Positions 4,875 through 6,869 of a DNA stretch of 6,869 nucleotides are shown here, in pieces. This DNA is from Thermoplasmatota archaeon (GTDB taxonomy: Archaea; Thermoplasmatota; E2; DHVEG-1). The position numbers were made by a program, and so were the translations under genes. Each line of letters opens with the position of its first letter. Within the stretch, counting starts at the first letter, position 1. The stretch lies in the NCBI GenBank assembly GCA_030612095.1, contig JAUWOO010000096.1, positions 1 to 6,869 of the forward strand, given 5' to 3'. The notes under the pieces are model-generated. The model saw only the letters and a program-made list of their open reading frames with translations. It was not told the origin of the DNA and made no database searches.

Positions 4875-6653
4875 ATGGTAAACAAAAAAACATTAATGGT
4901 TTTTATGCTGGTGTTTTCCCTTGTGATTTCTACTGCCCCTTTGTTTGTAAGTGCTGCACAACCGGAGAAAATAAACGTCATTATCGGTTTTTACTCAGAG
5001 CCAGATACTGCCCTCATCAAGGCACACAACGGCGAGGTAAAAAACAGTATGCCTCAAATTCATGCTGTGACAGCAACGATCCCTGTGACAGCCATCGGAG
5101 CTCTACAGAACAACCCCAATATAAGATATATTGAAGAAGATAAATATGTTCAATTGTTACAATCCCAACCTGTACCATGGGGTGTTAACCGTATTGATGC
5201 TGAAAGAGTTTGGTCAAGTAACACCGGGAAAGGGGTTGTTATAGCCATCTGTGACACAGGGATCGATTATGACCATCCCGATTTAGCGGCAAATTGTATC
5301 GCGGGGAAAAGTTTTGTTGATTATACAGCTGACCCGATGGATGATGATGGTCATGGAACACACTGCGCAGGCATCGCAGCAGCGTTAAACAATGAGATAG
5401 GTGTTGTTGGCGTTGCACCACAGGCTAGTCTCATGCCAGTGAAAATACTAAACTATAATGGCGGAGCAGTTTTCAGCTGGGTAGCCGATGGGATAATGTG
5501 GGCTGCGGATAACGGTGCAGATGTTATTTCTTTGAGCATTGGTTATGACTCTCATGTGCAGCCCTGGCAGGATGCCTGTGATTATGCTTATTATACAAAG
5601 GGTTGCGTTGTAGTAGCTGCTTCGGGGAACGATGGTAATCCTGGCGGCAACAATGATTGTGTTGATTACCCTGCACGATATGCATCTACAATTGCAGTTG
5701 CGGCAACTACCCAGAGTGACAGCAGAGCAAGTTTTTCGTCTACAGGACCCGATGTTGAATTAGCTGCACCAGGCTATCAAATCTATTCAACACTTTGGGA
5801 TAATACCTATGACACTATGTCTGGGACATCAATGGCGTGTCCACATGTTGCTGGTGTTGCAGCATTGGTAATCGCTTCATGTATTACTAACAATGTCGAT
5901 GTTAGAAATCAGATGGCATCCACCGCCGAGGATTTAGGAGCTACTGGTAGAGATATACGATATGGATATGGTCTTGTCGATGCAGAAGCTGCAGCAGGTC
6001 CACCACCCAATAAACATGACGTCGCAATTACAAGTATCAGTGCCCCTTCATCCGTCTTGATCAATGATACTGCAAATATTGATGTAACAGTCGCAAATAA
6101 AGGCACATATGCTGAAACAACGACGGTGACCCTTACCGATACTTATGATGGAGGTATTATCGGCTCGCAAGATGTTACATTGAATGCGGGTGCCTCAACA
6201 GTTGTAACCTTTATGTGGGATACTACTGGTGAAGCGCTTGTTGATCATGTTTTAGAAGCAACTGCCAGTGTTGTAGAGGGTGAGACAGAAACAGCAGATA
6301 ATAGTATGGCCACTAAAGTTAAAGTTTATAAACAAGGTCAACAAACTGACATGTGGGTCTCTGGGATCTCATGGAGAATAAAACAGGCTGGTCCTAATAC
6401 ATTCTTGTATTACACTGTCACAATCATGTCTAATGATGGGGCAGTAAGCAGTGCAACCGTGTATTCAACATTAACAGGTCCAGATGGCACATGGCATTAC
6501 TCTGGATTAACAGACAGTAACGGTCAGGTAGAATTTTCGTTAAAAGGAGCAAGCTCAGGCACGTACATAGCCGAGGTAACAGATATTAACCATGCATCAT
6601 ACATGTATAACCCATCTCTTGATGAAGGCAACCCTTCAACGTACACCTTCTAA
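4875..6653 (+). CDS. Secreted subtilisin-family serine protease (S8) with I9 propeptide and two C-terminal beta-sandwich domains
   Basis: This is an extracellular endopeptidase of 592 residues. A signal peptide covers residues 1-27 (KK, hydrophobic core, VSA before AQ). An inhibitor-I9 propeptide spans about 32-96. Alignment to subtilisin puts the mature N-terminus near S97, before PVPWGV. The catalytic domain runs to about 375, with D127 (CDTGID), H160 (DGHGTHCAG), oxyanion N252 (AASGNDGN) and S319 (SGTSMACPH). The high-affinity calcium site of subtilisin appears conserved: Q98, D136 and the loop ALNNEIGV (170-177). A CARDB-like domain (about 381-485) is followed by an Ig-like domain (about 488-592; GPDGTWHYSG, TDSNGQVEF). 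No membrane anchor, sorting signal or S-layer domain follows, so release is likely. All eight cysteines lie in the catalytic domain, and C164 matches the free Cys of thiol-dependent subtilases such as proteinase K. The gene is monocistronic with its own promoter and candidate operator. The protease call is very secure; domain names at the C-terminus are tentative. Confidence 0.96.
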   Translation: MVNKKTLMVFMLVFSLVISTAPLFVSAAQPEKINVIIGFYSEPDTALIKAHNGEVKNSMPQIHAVTATIPVTAIGALQNNPNIRYIEEDKYVQLLQSQPVPWGVNRIDAERVWSSNTGKGVVIAICDTGIDYDHPDLAANCIAGKSFVDYTADPMDDDGHGTHCAGIAAALNNEIGVVGVAPQASLMPVKILNYNGGAVFSWVADGIMWAADNGADVISLSIGYDSHVQPWQDACDYAYYTKGCVVVAASGNDGNPGGNNDCVDYPARYASTIAVAATTQSDSRASFSSTGPDVELAAPGYQIYSTLWDNTYDTMSGTSMACPHVAGVAALVIASCITNNVDVRNQMASTAEDLGATGRDIRYGYGLVDAEAAAGPPPNKHDVAITSISAPSSVLINDTANIDVTVANKGTYAETTTVTLTDTYDGGIIGSQDVTLNAGASTVVTFMWDTTGEALVDHVLEATASVVEGETETADNSMATKVKVYKQGQQTDMWVSGISWRIKQAGPNTFLYYTVTIMSNDGAVSSATVYSTLTGPDGTWHYSGLTDSNGQVEFSLKGASSGTYIAEVTDINHASYMYNPSLDEGNPSTYTF

Positions 6654-6675
6654 GAAAATTAGGGAATATCACCCC

Positions 6676-6691
6676 CTTCTTTTTTTCTTTT
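6676..6691 (+). terminator. T-rich terminator of the subtilase gene
   Basis: A CTTCTTTTTTTCTTTT-type tract begins about 22 nt after the stop, directly after a run of C residues (ACCCCC). No hairpin precedes it, consistent with archaeal intrinsic termination. Confidence 0.6.
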
Positions 6692-6742
6692 ATACCATCA
6701 AAGACATTTTACTAAACTCTCGTCTTAGAACGGAAGTTCCAG

Positions 6743-6761
6743 AAAAAAAATGATGAAAAAA
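6743..6761 (-). terminator. Possible minus-strand T-rich terminator
   Basis: Two A runs on the plus strand (6743-6750 and 6756-6761) read as T8 and T6 on the minus strand. They would serve a convergent gene entering from the right edge. Without that gene in view the call is weak. Confidence 0.25.
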
Positions 6762-6835
6762 TCTGATAAAATCCTTCTGAATTACAGGAGAGGATATATG
6801 TTTTTTTCTTTCGAAGTTTCGTTTTCTCCTAGTGG

Positions 6836-6868
6836 CTACTTTCTTACCTCAATGGCATAAACAAAAGG
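6836..6868 (-). CDS. Possible C-terminal end of a convergent gene (partial)
   Basis: Reading the minus strand from the right edge, one frame gives the ten residues PFVYAIEVRK and then TAG. This resembles the end of a beta-strand-rich protein and would be followed about 75 nt later by T runs on the same strand (6743-6761). Ten codons cannot prove a gene, and I do not recognise a family. Confidence 0.2.
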   Translation of the reverse strand, partial: PFVYAIEVRK

Positions 6869-6869
6869 A

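Noticed and set aside
6750..6780. C/D box RNA: ATGATGA followed by two CTGA boxes
   Set aside because: The C box is only 6 nt from the first CTGA, too short for a guide, and no acceptable C' box or terminal stem is present. The motif arises from A-rich sequence.
6750..6860. Plus-strand frame of 36 codons, or 20 codons from the ATG at 6798 preceded by AGGAGAGG
   Set aside because: The shorter version has a fair ribosome binding site, but the peptide (MFFSFEVSFS...) is low in information, has no recognisable family and no promoter. It may be chance.

Overview
The window looks archaeal, most likely from an AT-rich euryarchaeote in the broad sense. Gene starts are preceded by TATA-like boxes about 40 to 50 nt upstream rather than by -35/-10 pairs. 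Genes end in pyrimidine-rich T tracts without hairpins, and Shine-Dalgarno sites are of the GGAGGTGA type. The genus cannot be read from this sequence. No mobile element, CRISPR array, rRNA or tRNA was recognised.

Layout: positions 3-446 (+) hold the 3' end of a flavodoxin-family gene cut by the left edge. Converging on it are htpX (529-1434, -) and, 22 nt upstream, lemA (1457-2014, -). These form a membrane protease / LemA pair that is probably one transcript, from a TATA box near 2060. Further upstream on the same strand is an LsrF-like class I aldolase/thiolase-fold enzyme (2099-2881, -). A 122-bp divergent promoter region separates it from pepD, a 482-residue aminoacyl-histidine dipeptidase of the M20 family (3004-4452, +).

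A 422-bp gap (4453-4874) follows. It holds two near-identical T-rich terminator-like motifs and, between them, an unassigned stretch that could be a small transcript or a decayed gene. At its end lies a well-formed archaeal promoter with a perfect inverted repeat at the predicted start of transcription. This drives a 592-residue secreted subtilisin-family protease (4875-6653, +) with signal peptide, I9 propeptide, complete catalytic set and two beta-sandwich domains at the C-terminus. The last 216 bp carry its terminator, and possibly the end of a convergent gene entering from the right edge.

Three of the five complete genes are peptidases at different levels: secreted endopeptidase, cytosolic dipeptidase and membrane quality-control protease. 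A peptide-using lifestyle would fit, but that is inference; only lemA-htpX looks like a true operon. I see no clearly undescribed multi-gene system. The best leads are the unassigned transcript region at 4487-4758, the two operator-like inverted repeats (2917-2943 and 4842-4856), and an LsrF homologue with no other AI-2 gene nearby.
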